This document shows, piece by piece, positions 61,601 through 64,000 of a DNA stretch of 64,000 nucleotides. This DNA comes from Branchiostoma floridae. Lineage: Eukaryota; Chordata; Leptocardii; Amphioxiformes; Branchiostomatidae. A program made the translations under genes and the position numbers. Under the pieces are notes generated by a model. The model saw only the letters and a program-made list of their open reading frames with translations. It was not told the DNA's origin and searched no databases. The stretch covers positions 7,341,665-7,405,664 of the forward strand of contig NC_049986.1 in NCBI RefSeq assembly GCF_000003815.2, read 5' to 3'. The number at the start of each line of letters is the position of its first letter. Within the stretch, counting starts at the first letter, position 1.

Positions 61601-63056
61601 AAAATTTGGCCCAAAATAAAGTTGCCATCATTATGAAATCTAAGGGATCTGGAAAGTTGTATAAATGACAGTGAATGATATACCGTACAATGGATTCTTC
61701 TTCTTTTTGTTTTTGCATTCTTCTTTGACCTTGGAATTGACATTGATATTAGTAGCAGTATATGTTTACCTATATATAAATTTTTATCTATGGCATATAT
61801 TTGTACATGGTTGAAAACGTTTTCTTTTTTGGAAATGGCTGAAAATTGATGCTCATGTGGACGTCAGCCATATAATCAAATCAACACTACATGGCCTAAT
61901 TTAGAATACTGTGAACACCTTTTCCCCCCTCTGACCTTGAAATTTAGTCCCCACAAAAATAAATATAAATTTTCAGTGACAGAAATAAATGTTATTTGAT
62001 TCAGCTTTCATTAAGTTGTGCCATGTATGCCTAATTACTTCAACTTTGAACCTTTTTTTATTCCTTTAAATCTTTGTTTCCAGTTGCGTCAAAAGAAGGT
62101 GGTCATGCCTAAGGAGGTTGTGACTTCCGATCTGTGTCCAGAGCTGTTTGAAGAGTTACAAAGGTTAGTAGCCTAGTTGGTTTAAAAAGCTTGGTTCCAA
62201 TAATCCTAAAGGTGGTATCTCACTGCACTTGGGGCACCGGTGCGGCACTACATGTGGGGCTCGTTCTCTGCGGCACTGTGGTGTTAATTTTTATACTCCA
62301 GATATTGCGTAATACATAAAAGTCTGACTTATATGAAATAATATATATAAAATATAGAAAATGGAGGAAAATTCATTCTTTATCTCCGAAATTCGTTGAG
62401 CAATCTTTCTAACCCTGAAGTGCCGCACCAGTGCCCCAAGTGCAGTGAGATACCACCTTAAATTGTAGAGGTTTACTAAGTCTTTCTTGAACTCTGTTGC
62501 AAGGAAATCTAAGTTTGTCCAGTAATAGAATAAATTTCCCCTCTCAATCCAAAAGAGACTTTTTACCTTATTACAGTTTAACTCACAGGTATCATTTTAA
62601 TTAAGCTCTTTGAGTATGATTCTTAAAACTATGGGCATTTTTTTTTATATTTCATTCAGAACCAGTACATTACGTCATAATGTAGATCTTTTGTAGGCCA
62701 CTGCTAGTTTGTCAATGAAGTGGAGTTTCCATTGTGTAAATATGCACGGGTAATGATGCATGTAAACAGCCATTTCCTTTGGAGCTGAATTCCTTGTGAA
62801 CAGTTTATTTGGGTTTTCTTTGGTCACTATGAACCTTTTTCTTCATTTCCAACTACAATGCACAACTTCTTCTACTCCCTGAAAATATACCTTATTCTGT
62901 ACCTCCCCATTCATTTCGCTGTAGCTTTACTAATTTTGATCCATCCTCTGATGTAAAATGATACTCCCCTGTAGGTGTTCCACAGTAGCATGGTTGAACA
63001 GGGCACATGTGGCCTGTCACTCCAACCCCTTCCAGACAAGACAAATGTCTTTTTAA
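28484..63056 (+). CDS. TDRD5: Tudor domain-containing protein 5 (21 coding exons, 891 aa)
   Basis: All 21 exons join in one open frame with AG acceptors and GT donors: 28484-28646, 29612-29820, 30494-30645, 32900-32973, 33635-33822, 34468-34524, 35514-35667, 36202-36317, 40798-40903, 41315-41415, 41867-42075, 43442-43589, 44815-44876, 56202-56271, 56803-56895, 57234-57362, 57884-58091, 58657-58816, 59782-59896, 62084-62163, 62975-63056. The protein has four LOTUS/OST-HTH modules (about residues 8-80, 124-190, 253-330, 345-415), one extended Tudor domain (about 455-610) and a low-complexity C-terminal part. Known role of the family: a cytoplasmic germ-granule factor needed for piRNA biogenesis and transposon silencing; LOTUS domains bind RNA or Vasa-type helicases, and Tudor domains bind methylated arginine. 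The N-terminal LOTUS pattern and the single Tudor domain favour TDRD5 over TDRD7. Vertebrate TDRD5 is usually described with three LOTUS modules, so the fourth is noteworthy. Intron 13 hosts BCKDHA antisense. Confidence 0.9.
29445..29530 (+). repeat. Degraded fragment of transposon family A in TDRD5 intron 1
   Basis: GTCCGGGGTATGCTCCCC and ACCCTCTGAAATGATATTTC correspond to the GGTCCGGGGGCATGCTCCCC and ACCCTCTGAAATGCCATTTC segments of the copy at 26733. Both terminal repeats are missing. Confidence 0.7.
29612..29820 (+). CDS. TDRD5: TDRD5 exon 2: end of LOTUS 1 and basic linker
   Basis: Residues 55-124. [14 protein letters not shown] completes LOTUS 1, and [11 protein letters not shown] is followed by an Arg/Pro-rich linker. 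Acceptor CACACCAG, donor GTAAGA; the split codon with exon 1 reads Asp. Confidence 0.9.
29886..30300. repeat. Intronic repeat family B, copy 1
   Basis: Bounded by GGTCCAG/GGTCCGG-rich ends. The interior (ATGGTCCATTTTG, ACATCCATTGGCATTTTAAA, AACAACACTAA) is found reversed at about 59925-60305. Probably a non-autonomous DNA element; exact ends unclear. Confidence 0.65.
30494..30645 (+). CDS. TDRD5: TDRD5 exon 3: LOTUS 2 core
   Basis: [18 protein letters not shown] and [15 protein letters not shown] match the LOTUS fold pattern. Acceptor CTTTCAG, donor CT|GTACGT in phase 2. Confidence 0.88.
30646..31235. other. TDRD5 intron 3, left part
   Basis: Apparently unique intronic sequence; I see no exon, RNA gene or clear repeat here. 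Confidence 0.5.
31236..31500. repeat. Intronic repeat family C, copy 1
   Basis: GTCCAATGACGGACTC and AAAGCCACACACTGTTTGTT resemble the element at 34845-35255. Boundaries are approximate. Confidence 0.5.
32055..32593 (-). mobile_element. Non-autonomous DNA transposon, family A, copy 2 (539 bp)
   Basis: The same inverted ends as at 26733 but with the interior reversed, flanked by the 5-bp duplication CGGTA (32050-32054 and 32594-32598). Inserted in TDRD5 intron 3. Confidence 0.92.
32900..32973 (+). CDS. TDRD5: TDRD5 exon 4: end of LOTUS 2
   Basis: [18 protein letters not shown] gives the terminal strand of LOTUS 2. Acceptor TTTTACAG, donor G|GTAAGG. It restores the frame left by exon 3. Confidence 0.82.
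33031..33206. mobile_element. MITE family D, copy 1
   Basis: Ends TACAGTAGAAGCTGTTTAAT and GAATTCACTGGCTTCTACTA-type sequence (TIR with TTAATTGCAC core). The interior has TTGTGCAATTATCCGGCTGG. The partner at 60335-60515 is in the opposite orientation. TA-bordered. Confidence 0.75.
33635..33822 (+). CDS. TDRD5: TDRD5 exon 5: Pro/Lys linker and start of LOTUS 3
   Basis: The linker has a low-complexity stretch [21 protein letters not shown] then opens the first helix of LOTUS 3. Acceptor CTACCCAG, donor GAG|GTTTGT. Confidence 0.86.
33935..34341 (+). mobile_element. MITE family E, copy 1
   Basis: Inverted ends GGCCATAGTGATTTAATTAT and ATAATTAAATCAACATGGCC with the extension ATGACATCATC. Flanks TTA and TCA are compatible with a 3-bp TNA duplication as in PIF/Harbinger. 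The related copy at 61530-61896 has the same orientation. Confidence 0.82.
34468..34524 (+). CDS. TDRD5: TDRD5 exon 6: LOTUS 3 centre (57 nt)
   Basis: [19 protein letters not shown], 19 in-frame codons with the G-[IMV]-W-hydrophobic turn of LOTUS domains. Acceptor TCAATAG, donor AAG|GTAAAG. Symmetric phase 0, so skipping it would keep the frame. Confidence 0.88.
34845..35255. mobile_element. Intronic repeat family C, copy 2, with inverted ends
   Basis: The left end GGGTCTAGCCAGCGTCCG and the right end CGAGCTGGCTAAAGCCC are inverted relatives. GACGGAAATTTGCTGCGTCT occurs twice inside. Confidence 0.6.
35514..35667 (+). CDS. TDRD5: TDRD5 exon 7: end of LOTUS 3
   Basis: [20 protein letters not shown] and the following Asp/Trp-rich segment DWWLCEQ complete LOTUS 3. 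Acceptor TTGTGCAG, donor G|GTAAAC. Confidence 0.9.
36202..36317 (+). CDS. TDRD5: TDRD5 exon 8: first half of LOTUS 4
   Basis: [20 protein letters not shown] and FPEVFK fit helices 1-2 of a further LOTUS module. Acceptor GATGACAG, donor AAG|GTAGGG. Confidence 0.88.
36638..37947 (+). repeat. Dispersed octamer-bearing repeat, unit 1 of a tandem dimer (TDRD5 intron 8)
   Basis: Starts GTAACTAGAGTTCCACGAAC. It contains subunits of about 130-265 bp, each with the TTAATTATGCAAAT...ATTTGCATAATT module and ATCATGACGATCCGTCAACA. It ends with the GCCGCTAGGGGGCCC module, a CA run and TTCTGGCAAAGGTAA. The next unit begins immediately. Confidence 0.9.
37948..40368 (+). repeat. Dispersed octamer-bearing repeat, unit 2 of the dimer, interrupted by a transposon
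   Basis: The same organisation as unit 1, split by a 1,141-bp insertion at 38060-39200. After removal of the insertion the two units align throughout, including the subunits and the terminal CA-rich run. Confidence 0.9.
38060..39200. mobile_element. Non-autonomous TA-target DNA transposon (1,141 bp)
   Basis: Inverted ends CTGTAAGTTCATTTATGTTC and (reverse complement of the right end) CTGTAAGTTCATTTAAGTTC, extended by GCGAG. TA is duplicated at 38058-38059 and 39201-39202. The empty site ACAATTAATTGATATC is preserved in the neighbouring repeat unit at about 36.8 kb. No transposase frame inside. TTCGCGAG recurs near both ends. Confidence 0.92.
40369..40797. other. TDRD5 intron 8, right end
   Basis: Apparently unique; nothing supported apart from the splice acceptor of exon 9. 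Confidence 0.5.
40798..40903 (+). CDS. TDRD5: TDRD5 exon 9: second half of LOTUS 4
   Basis: [20 protein letters not shown] and [12 protein letters not shown] end LOTUS 4. Acceptor TTTCCACAG. The donor G|GTTATA is weak, but the split Gly codon joins exon 10 in frame. Confidence 0.85.
41315..41415 (+). CDS. TDRD5: TDRD5 exon 10: end of LOTUS 4 and charged linker
   Basis: [14 protein letters not shown] then a Glu/Lys/Gln/Pro-rich linker. Acceptor TCACACAG, donor CGG|GTGAGA. Confidence 0.85.
41867..42075 (+). CDS. TDRD5: TDRD5 exon 11: start of extended Tudor domain
   Basis: [20 protein letters not shown] is the N-terminal part of the extended Tudor (SN-like) fold. Acceptor TTTGTAG. The donor GA|GTAGGT falls two bases into a Glu codon completed by exon 12. 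Confidence 0.92.
42111..42507 (+). mobile_element. Intronic repeat family F, copy 1 (GGTACAGGT-rich ends)
   Basis: Left end GGGCTGTGTGCCTAAATAAC, right end TTTAGGTACACAGCTCT, inverted relatives of each other. The interior AGACTAAAGATAAGTAAATT is shared with the copy at 60525-60922. No coding capacity. Confidence 0.8.
43085..43398 (+). repeat. Two upstream partial duplicates of TDRD5 exon 12 (157-bp unit)
   Basis: Units 43085-43241 and 43242-43398 each repeat the end of intron 11 (TATTATTACAGATAACTAC, CTCCAG acceptor) plus the first 82 nt or so of exon 12, then diverge to TTTCTACTGTAAATATTT. The true exon follows in a third unit. The copies 43130-43219 and 43287-43376 are each 90 nt, open in the gene frame, preceded by AG and followed by GTAAAT. 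They could act as phase-preserving cassette exons; otherwise they are decoys. Confidence 0.93.
43442..43589 (+). CDS. TDRD5: TDRD5 exon 12: Tudor core
   Basis: [17 protein letters not shown], then [12 protein letters not shown] with the Tudor tryptophan. Acceptor TTTTCCAG, donor ACG|GTATGT. Its first part is duplicated twice upstream (see the 43085-43398 repeat); only this copy continues past FPEDENW. Confidence 0.92.
43614..44191 (+). mobile_element. Internally deleted mariner-like transposon (578 bp)
   Basis: Inverted ends CGAGGGGCGTGCAATAAGTA and, from the right, CGAGGGGCGTGCAATTAGTA, matching for about 38 bp and bordered by TA. It lies in TDRD5 intron 12. Inside is a transposase remnant (see 43797-44116). 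Confidence 0.94.
43797..44116 (+). pseudogene. Mariner transposase remnant, N-terminus joined to C-terminus by deletion
   Basis: The first about 70 codons give a mariner helix-turn-helix domain: [30 protein letters not shown] and a final GRPS linker motif. After a large internal deletion the reading frame continues out of register. In the next frame a C-terminal mariner-like stretch is visible ([19 protein letters not shown], then stop). The catalytic DDD/DDE region is absent, so it is not functional. Confidence 0.9.
44194..44814. other. TDRD5 intron 12, right part
   Basis: Apparently unique AT-rich intronic DNA; no gene seen. Confidence 0.5.
44815..44876 (+). CDS. TDRD5: TDRD5 exon 13: Tudor aromatic-cage strand
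   Basis: [20 protein letters not shown] contains the canonical Y-V-D-Y-G Tudor motif. Acceptor CCTGCAG. The donor AA|GTAAGT splits a Lys codon that is completed at 56202, 11.3 kb away, on the far side of BCKDHA. Confidence 0.92.
45235..45240 (-). terminator. BCKDHA: Candidate polyadenylation signal AATAAA of BCKDHA
   Basis: First AATAAA on the minus strand after the stop codon, about 365 nt downstream; a second lies at about 45082-45087. Assignment is positional only. Confidence 0.4.
45603..45782 (-). CDS. BCKDHA: BCKDHA exon 9: C-terminus and stop
   Basis: [20 protein letters not shown] to IFTEEK, then TGA. Acceptor TGTTTTAG. It ends about 0.7 kb from TDRD5 exon 13 on the other strand. Confidence 0.94.
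   Translation of the reverse strand: MMEAFRVGEVRKKPPLSDLLTDVYDTMEPHLVKQTQHMLHHIRQNKEQYPTTDIFTEEK
45603..55733 (-). CDS. BCKDHA: Branched-chain 2-oxo acid dehydrogenase E1 subunit alpha, mitochondrial (9 exons, 451 aa)
   Basis: Exons in gene order: 55733-55596, 54587-54426, 53176-52981, 52546-52385, 48134-47990, 47551-47490, 47166-47025, 46607-46439, 45782-45603. All join in frame. With BCKDHB it forms the thiamine-diphosphate-dependent E1 heterotetramer that decarboxylates the 2-oxo acids of Leu, Ile and Val in the mitochondrial matrix. Evidence: an Arg/Ala/Ser-rich, acid-free N-terminus (targeting peptide); [54 protein letters not shown]; the ThDP motif GDGAASEGD to [10 protein letters not shown]; and the phosphorylation loop [16 protein letters not shown]. 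Length is close to the vertebrate protein (about 445 aa). The start at 55733 follows an in-frame TGA; a second in-frame ATG lies at 55712. The intron after exon 7 starts with GC. The whole gene lies antisense inside TDRD5 intron 13. Confidence 0.95.
46439..46607 (-). CDS. BCKDHA: BCKDHA exon 8: phosphorylation loop
   Basis: [20 protein letters not shown] then [19 protein letters not shown]. The regulatory serine in HSTSDD (site 1) is present. The second site, Ser after AYR in mammals, is Thr here. Acceptor CCTGTAG, donor CAG|GTCAGG. Confidence 0.95.
47025..47166 (-). CDS. BCKDHA: BCKDHA exon 7
   Basis: [20 protein letters not shown] to [11 protein letters not shown]. Acceptor ATCCTCAAG. The donor is CAG|GCAAGA, so this intron is of the GC-AG class; no usable GT lies nearby that would keep the protein. 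Confidence 0.94.
47490..47551 (-). CDS. BCKDHA: BCKDHA exon 6: NN half of the ThDP motif
   Basis: [20 protein letters not shown] completes the cofactor motif. 62 nt; acceptor TTTTACAG, donor G|GTGAGC. Confidence 0.96.
47990..48134 (-). CDS. BCKDHA: BCKDHA exon 5: ThDP-binding motif
   Basis: [20 protein letters not shown] and [12 protein letters not shown]: the GDG half of the GDG-X(about 30)-NN thiamine diphosphate motif. Acceptor TTCCTAG, donor TG|GTAATG. Confidence 0.96.
48180..48373. mobile_element. Palindromic MITE in BCKDHA intron 4
   Basis: Long inverted arms: TTTTACACAA and AATACTCACTCTTGCTTAC on the left, GTAAGCAAGAGTGAGTATT and TTGTGTAAAA on the right, about 40 bp each. No coding capacity. 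Confidence 0.85.
48374..49060. repeat. GC-rich, CpG-bearing block in BCKDHA intron 4
   Basis: Strong local GC rise with AACGGCGCGCCGTGCGCC, TTTGGCCGGCCGCGCG and a repeated TTTTGCCGGT phrase. No convincing coding frame. It could be a transposon remnant or a CpG island. Confidence 0.5.
49378..49975. repeat. Tandem repeat, about 165-170 bp x 4, BCKDHA intron 4
   Basis: Units contain TTGCCTTGTTCCAAGTTCAA, TTGAGGCAACCGTGGCCCCC and GGGGTCAGCCGGGGAACCTA. The fourth unit is shortened and more divergent. Confidence 0.92.
49976..51570. other. BCKDHA intron 4, middle part
   Basis: AT-rich sequence without an exon-like frame matching either gene. A gene-scale search is not possible by eye; I see nothing to annotate. 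Confidence 0.45.
51571..51791. repeat. Perfect or near-perfect 111-bp tandem duplication
   Basis: AGATAAAATAAGCTTTTCAG to ATTTCAGAGGGCAGATT occurs twice with a period of 111. Each copy contains GCGCGGCCGGCC. The near-identity implies a very recent duplication or an assembly artefact. Confidence 0.93.
52385..52546 (-). CDS. BCKDHA: BCKDHA exon 4
   Basis: [32 protein letters not shown] and SSPLATQMP. Acceptor TCTCACAG, donor G|GTAAAA. The acceptor side is repeated in a minisatellite upstream in the gene (52541-52765). Confidence 0.95.
52541..52765 (-). repeat. Minisatellite spanning the acceptor of BCKDHA exon 4 (about 28-32 bp x 7-8)
   Basis: On the minus strand each unit reads like CTGGTCTCTTACAGGTGTTT, the same as the true acceptor plus the first exon bases (TCTCTCACAG|GTGTTT). 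The unit nearest the exon is the functional one. Confidence 0.88.
52981..53176 (-). CDS. BCKDHA: BCKDHA exon 3
   Basis: [20 protein letters not shown] then [20 protein letters not shown] and FGQYREAG, highly conserved in E1-alpha. Acceptor GCTGTAG, donor G|GTGGGA. Confidence 0.96.
53755..54425 (-). repeat. Minisatellite spanning the donor of BCKDHA exon 2 (73 bp x about 10)
   Basis: On the minus strand each unit repeats the last about 57 nt of exon 2 (TATAGAGTCATGGATGGGGA to GACCCACAG) followed by GTAAACATGACACTCC. All copies keep an intact CAG|GTAAAC donor with few base changes. Confidence 0.95.
54426..54587 (-). CDS. BCKDHA: BCKDHA exon 2
   Basis: 54 in-frame codons, including [12 protein letters not shown] and [20 protein letters not shown]. 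Acceptor GTACACAG, donor CAG|GTAAAC. Its 3' edge and donor are repeated in tandem downstream to about 53755. Read-through past the first donor stops after 18 codons. Confidence 0.95.
54588..55595. other. BCKDHA intron 1
   Basis: Mostly unremarkable AT-rich DNA. At about 54834-55017 the ends AACAGTACCGTAACTC and ATGGATTTACAGTAA hint at a decayed inverted-repeat element, but this is not certain. Confidence 0.4.
55596..55733 (-). CDS. BCKDHA: BCKDHA exon 1: mitochondrial targeting peptide
   Basis: [20 protein letters not shown], then a basic, acid-free stretch to LPLRHQK. Donor AAAAG|GTAAGT. The alternative start at Met 8 would still leave a targeting peptide. Confidence 0.88.
56202..56271 (+). 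CDS. TDRD5: TDRD5 exon 14: end of Tudor domain
   Basis: [20 protein letters not shown] is the FxxLPxQA signature that follows the Tudor core. Acceptor TTCCCCAG, donor CTG|GTTAGT. The frame and motif continuity with exon 13 prove that the gene spans the nested BCKDHA. Confidence 0.92.
56803..56895 (+). CDS. TDRD5: TDRD5 exon 15: post-Tudor extension
   Basis: [20 protein letters not shown], typical of the extended Tudor C-terminal subdomain. Acceptor TTTTGCAG, donor CAG|GTAGGT; 93 nt, phase 0 on both sides. Confidence 0.9.
57234..57362 (+). CDS. TDRD5: TDRD5 exon 16
   Basis: 43 in-frame codons ([20 protein letters not shown]). Completes the extended Tudor region. Acceptor TACCACAG, donor GAC|GTAAGT. 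Confidence 0.88.
57884..58091 (+). CDS. TDRD5: TDRD5 exon 17: disordered C-terminal region
   Basis: Ser/Asn/Gln-rich, then a Pro/Phe-rich stretch ([17 protein letters not shown]). Acceptor CATGCAG, donor G|GTATGT. Confidence 0.86.
58657..58816 (+). CDS. TDRD5: TDRD5 exon 18: acidic C-terminal region
   Basis: Glu/Gln/Pro-rich, ending PKPRHIK. Acceptor GTGTCCAG, donor CA|GTAAGT. The 3' edge of this exon with its donor is repeated in tandem to about 59210. Only the first donor gives a frame that continues, because reading past it meets TAA at once. Confidence 0.88.
58817..59210 (+). repeat. Minisatellite spanning the donor of TDRD5 exon 18 (32 bp x about 12 beyond the true copy)
   Basis: Each unit carries the exon edge CCTAGGCACATCAAACA followed by GTAAGTAC (GTGAGT in two units), so about 13 near-identical donors lie in a row. 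Only the first is in frame with exon 19. Confidence 0.95.
59388..59597. repeat. Relative of the CAGTCAAACC MITE, TDRD5 intron 18
   Basis: The right end ACGGGTTTGACTGTA matches the terminal repeat of the element at 28090-28271. The interior shares CCAAGGGACCG and GGTGGCC modules. The left end is degraded. Confidence 0.65.
59782..59896 (+). CDS. TDRD5: TDRD5 exon 19
   Basis: [20 protein letters not shown] then [10 protein letters not shown]. Acceptor ACACACAG, donor ATG|GTGAGG. Confidence 0.86.
59925..60305. repeat. Intronic repeat family B, copy 2
   Basis: Reverse-orientation relative of 29886-30300: GATTTTAAAATGCCAGTGGA, AGATGGACCATTGTTTTGAG and GGTTCAGGTCCGATCC-type ends. Confidence 0.65.
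60335..60515. mobile_element. MITE family D, copy 2
   Basis: Ends TACAGTAGAAGCCAGTTAAT and GCAATTAAGCGACTTTTACT-GTA, inverted and TA-bordered. CACCAGCCGGATAATTGCAC is the reverse of the core in copy 1. Confidence 0.85.
60525..60922 (+). mobile_element. Intronic repeat family F, copy 2
   Basis: GGGCTGTGTACCTAAATACC at the left and TTTAGGTACAGAGCTCT at the right; the same interior as the copy at 42111-42507. Confidence 0.82.
61530..61896 (+). mobile_element. MITE family E, copy 2 (PIF/Harbinger-like)
   Basis: Inverted ends GGCCATGTTGATTTAATCAT and ATCAAATCAACACTACATGGCC-type sequence flanked by TAA on both sides, a 3-bp TWA duplication typical of PIF/Harbinger elements. Confidence 0.85.
62084..62163 (+). 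CDS. TDRD5: TDRD5 exon 20
   Basis: [20 protein letters not shown] then LFEELQ. Acceptor TTTCCAG, donor AG|GTTAGT. Confidence 0.85.
62210..62458. mobile_element. MITE with about 42-bp inverted repeats (PIF/Harbinger-like)
   Basis: Left arm AGGTGGTATCTCACTGCACT, right arm AGTGCAGTGAGATACCACCT, both extended through GGGGCAC and GGTGCGGCACT. Flanked by TAA on both sides. Located in TDRD5 intron 20. Confidence 0.93.
62975..63056 (+). CDS. TDRD5: TDRD5 terminal coding exon 21 and stop
   Basis: Completes an Arg codon, continues [20 protein letters not shown] and ends at TAA (63054-63056). Acceptor CCTGTAG. The exon is short and has no domain, so this is the least certain exon of the model. Confidence 0.65.
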
Positions 63057-64000
63057 ACATCTCTGGATCAGGCCAGGTCAACACCTAATACACACTCCCT
63101 GGTCATCTAAAGGACAGAGCCTTGTGCAGTAAGGATAGGAAACATATGGAAAACAGCTGAACCTACAGCAGAAAAAGAGATAGGAGTTGGAAATTGTCCT
63201 CAAACTTTCAAAATGTAGTCATTTTTTTAAGACAGGAATAGAGAGGTAACAATACAGACTGGTAGGTAATACAGGAAGTATTTTTTCTTCCAGAATGTAG
63301 AGGAACTTAATATCTGTGTAATTACTGTGACTCATGAAATTATAGTCACTTGTCTGCACATTACAGACAAAAATGGTTGGTTTACATGCCCACCCAGGTA
63401 CTGTAGTACTTTACATACATACACATGGTATTTTACCATTGGCAAACAAAGCTACATGGAAAGCTAGACCAAATACTACACATAACAAGGCATATAGAAC
63501 TAGGTTTAAAAAGCACAAAGAAAGACTACTCATTGAGGTTCAACAATAAGAAGACAAAAGAAAGTACTGAGGAACATTAACCTAATTTACTACTGTACCA
63601 GTCTTACAAAATATGGCTGAAATAGACAATAGAAAACTGGAGAAGACGGCAGCACACAAGACAACTGTCGGTGTTTCCTTATTTGGTCAGCTTAATAGCA
63701 TTGCATGCTGGTCCAGTCATACGGTCTGGAAGGGGTTATTGGGCATCGTTTGCACACGTAGTTAGCCGCATACATGTCCTTTTTTTTTAGCTTTTTTCTT
63801 TAGAATATCCTGTGCTATACAATACAGTCTTCCTATTGAGAGGGATGTTCCTCTTTAGGAGATACCTTTTTGAAAGAAACCTGTACCATTCAGTTGTCAA
63901 TCAAACCCAATGAGAGCCCATCTTTGTTGTGAAAGGTCACAAATACGTGTGTGTCATGTAAATCCTATGCAAACGTCATGCCGACACCCATTAAGTCAGC
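63057..64000 (+). other. TDRD5 3' UTR and flank
   Basis: No AATAAA is visible between the stop codon and the window end, so the 3' end of the transcript is not fixed. No further gene seen. Confidence 0.5.

Noticed and set aside
28484-63056. TDRD7 as an alternative identity for the plus-strand gene
   Set aside because: TDRD7 carries several Tudor domains, whereas only one is seen here; the N-terminal LOTUS and the following VANLVARQR segment fit TDRD5 better.
1-64000. tRNA or rRNA genes
   Set aside because: No cloverleaf with A and B box spacing or rRNA core sequence was recognised; a covariance-model scan would be needed to exclude small RNAs.

Overview
The window is animal genomic DNA. It contains two intron-rich genes with GT-AG introns, many short inverted-repeat DNA transposons and 23.5 kb of satellite. 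The gene content (a TDRD5-type germline gene and a mitochondrial BCKDHA) and the exon-boundary minisatellites suggest an invertebrate deuterostome, most likely an amphioxus (Branchiostoma). That assignment is an inference from style, not proof.

Layout. Positions 1-17180 are a tandem satellite with a monomer of about 213 bp, higher-order repeat structure and four runs of N. At about 17180 it switches abruptly to a second, unrelated satellite with a monomer of about 205 bp, which runs to about 23533. Positions 23534-28480 are gene-poor flank with dispersed repeats and MITEs. From 28484 to 63056 a 21-exon plus-strand gene can be joined in one open frame of 891 codons. It carries four LOTUS/OST-HTH modules, one extended Tudor domain and a TDRD5-like C-terminal part. 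Its intron 13 (44877-56201) contains a complete nine-exon minus-strand BCKDHA gene (451 codons, CDS 55733 down to 45603). The rest is 3' flank.

The two genes are functionally unrelated as far as is known. TDRD5 acts in germ granules (piRNA pathway and transposon silencing), and BCKDHA is the E1-alpha subunit of the mitochondrial branched-chain 2-oxo acid dehydrogenase. Their link here is positional: BCKDHA is nested and antisense.

The most unusual feature is a recurring pattern. Four separate tandem arrays in these two genes have repeat units that span an exon-intron junction, so each unit carries a copy of an exon edge plus its splice site. They lie at TDRD5 exon 12 (acceptor side), TDRD5 exon 18 (donor side), BCKDHA exon 2 (donor side) and BCKDHA exon 4 (acceptor side). 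The TDRD5 exon 12 copies form 90-nt, phase-preserving potential cassette exons. Other points of note are a dispersed repeat that packs about 21 exact octamer motifs into TDRD5 intron 8, a transposon insertion with its empty site preserved in the neighbouring repeat copy, and satellite higher-order structure that predicts the true size of two sequence gaps.
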